In this document: positions 6,075-6,356 of the stretch, in pieces
How the letters are laid out: the number at the start of each line of letters is the position of its first letter
How positions within the stretch are numbered: the first letter of the stretch is position 1
Assembly (NCBI GenBank): GCA_022564695.1
Contig: JADFKX010000120.1
Location: forward strand, 1 to 6,356
Direction of reading: 5' to 3'
Length of the DNA stretch: 6,356 bases
From: Chloroflexota bacterium
GTDB taxonomy: Bacteria; Chloroflexota; Dehalococcoidia; SM23-28-2; RBG-16-64-32
Notes under the pieces: generated by a model
What the model was told of the DNA's origin: nothing
The model's input: the letters and a program-made list of their open reading frames with translations, nothing else
The model's database searches: none
Program-made: the position numbers and the translations under genes

Positions 6075-6356
6075 TCAGAACTGTCTCAAGAAGCGCAGGT
6101 CGTTCGAATAAAAGAGGCGGATATCCTCTATACCATGCCGGAGCATGGCGATGCGCTCTATGCCCATGCCGAAGGCGAAGCCGGTGTACCGCTCCGAGTC
6201 GTAGCCGACAGCGTCAAGGATCTCAGGGTGCACCATCCCAGCGCCGAGGATCTCAATCCAGCCGCTGTGGGAGCAGGTGCGGCACCCCTCTCCGCCGCAC
6301 AAGAAGCAGTCTATACGCATCTCCATCCCCGGCTCAACGAACGGGAAGTAGTCACA
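6075..6356 (-). CDS. pheS: Phenylalanine--tRNA ligase alpha subunit, C-terminal fragment
   Basis: Last 93 codons of the catalytic alpha chain of PheRS; the rest lies beyond the window end. The fragment begins CDYFPFVEPGMEMRIDCFLC, part of the motif 2 region of the class II active site. It continues with a CX2CX4CX2C cluster (fragment residues 17, 20, 25 and 28), GWIEILGAGMVHPEIL, and motif 3 FAFGMGIERIAMLRHGIEDIR, ending LRFLRQF. The Cys-rich insertion occurs in many bacterial PheS, for example Bacillus, but not in E. coli, and may hold a metal. The stop is TGA (plus-strand 6075-6077). An internal ATG at 6326 is not the start, because the conserved motif continues upstream of it. Identification is secure. 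Confidence 0.96.
   Translation of the reverse strand, partial: CDYFPFVEPGMEMRIDCFLCGGEGCRTCSHSGWIEILGAGMVHPEILDAVGYDSERYTGFAFGMGIERIAMLRHGIEDIRLFYSNDLRFLRQF

Overview
The window holds core translation genes with a biotin-dependent carboxylase gene pair inserted among them. It is GC-rich and densely packed, with short gaps or overlaps between genes. The five complete plus-strand genes start with TTG (four) or ATA (one). The combination of high GC, many TTG starts, a separate ~500-aa biotin carboxylase followed by a ~170-aa biotin carrier protein, and the residue style of IF3 and PheRS suggests an environmental bacterium of the Chloroflexota (Dehalococcoidia-like). This placement is an inference from family resemblance and I hold it at only about 50%.

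Layout: bases 1-275 (+) are the 3' end of thrS. A 115-base gap follows, with a plausible extended -10 promoter. Then come a biotin carboxylase (391-1905, +) and an overlapping biotin carrier protein (1887-2408, +), which look like the two halves of an acyl-CoA carboxylase alpha chain. A 74-base gap carrying a good candidate promoter leads into the infC-rpmI-rplT operon: IF3 (2483-3052), L35 (3045-3251) and L20 (3263-3622), all on +. After 40 bases, the minus strand carries pheT (3663-6065) and the 3' part of pheS (6075-6356, running off the window), convergent with rplT.

The parts belong to the well-known thrS-infC-rpmI-rplT-pheS-pheT neighbourhood, rearranged in two ways. Carboxylase genes sit between thrS and infC, and pheST is inverted to face rplT. 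The best single observation is that infC has no ATG, GTG or TTG codon that could give a full-length IF3. The only start consistent with the ribosome binding site and the family length is ATA at 2483, matching the rare-start autoregulation known for infC. I see no phage, transposon, CRISPR or defence system, and nothing that I would call a new biological system. The findings are local oddities in housekeeping genes.
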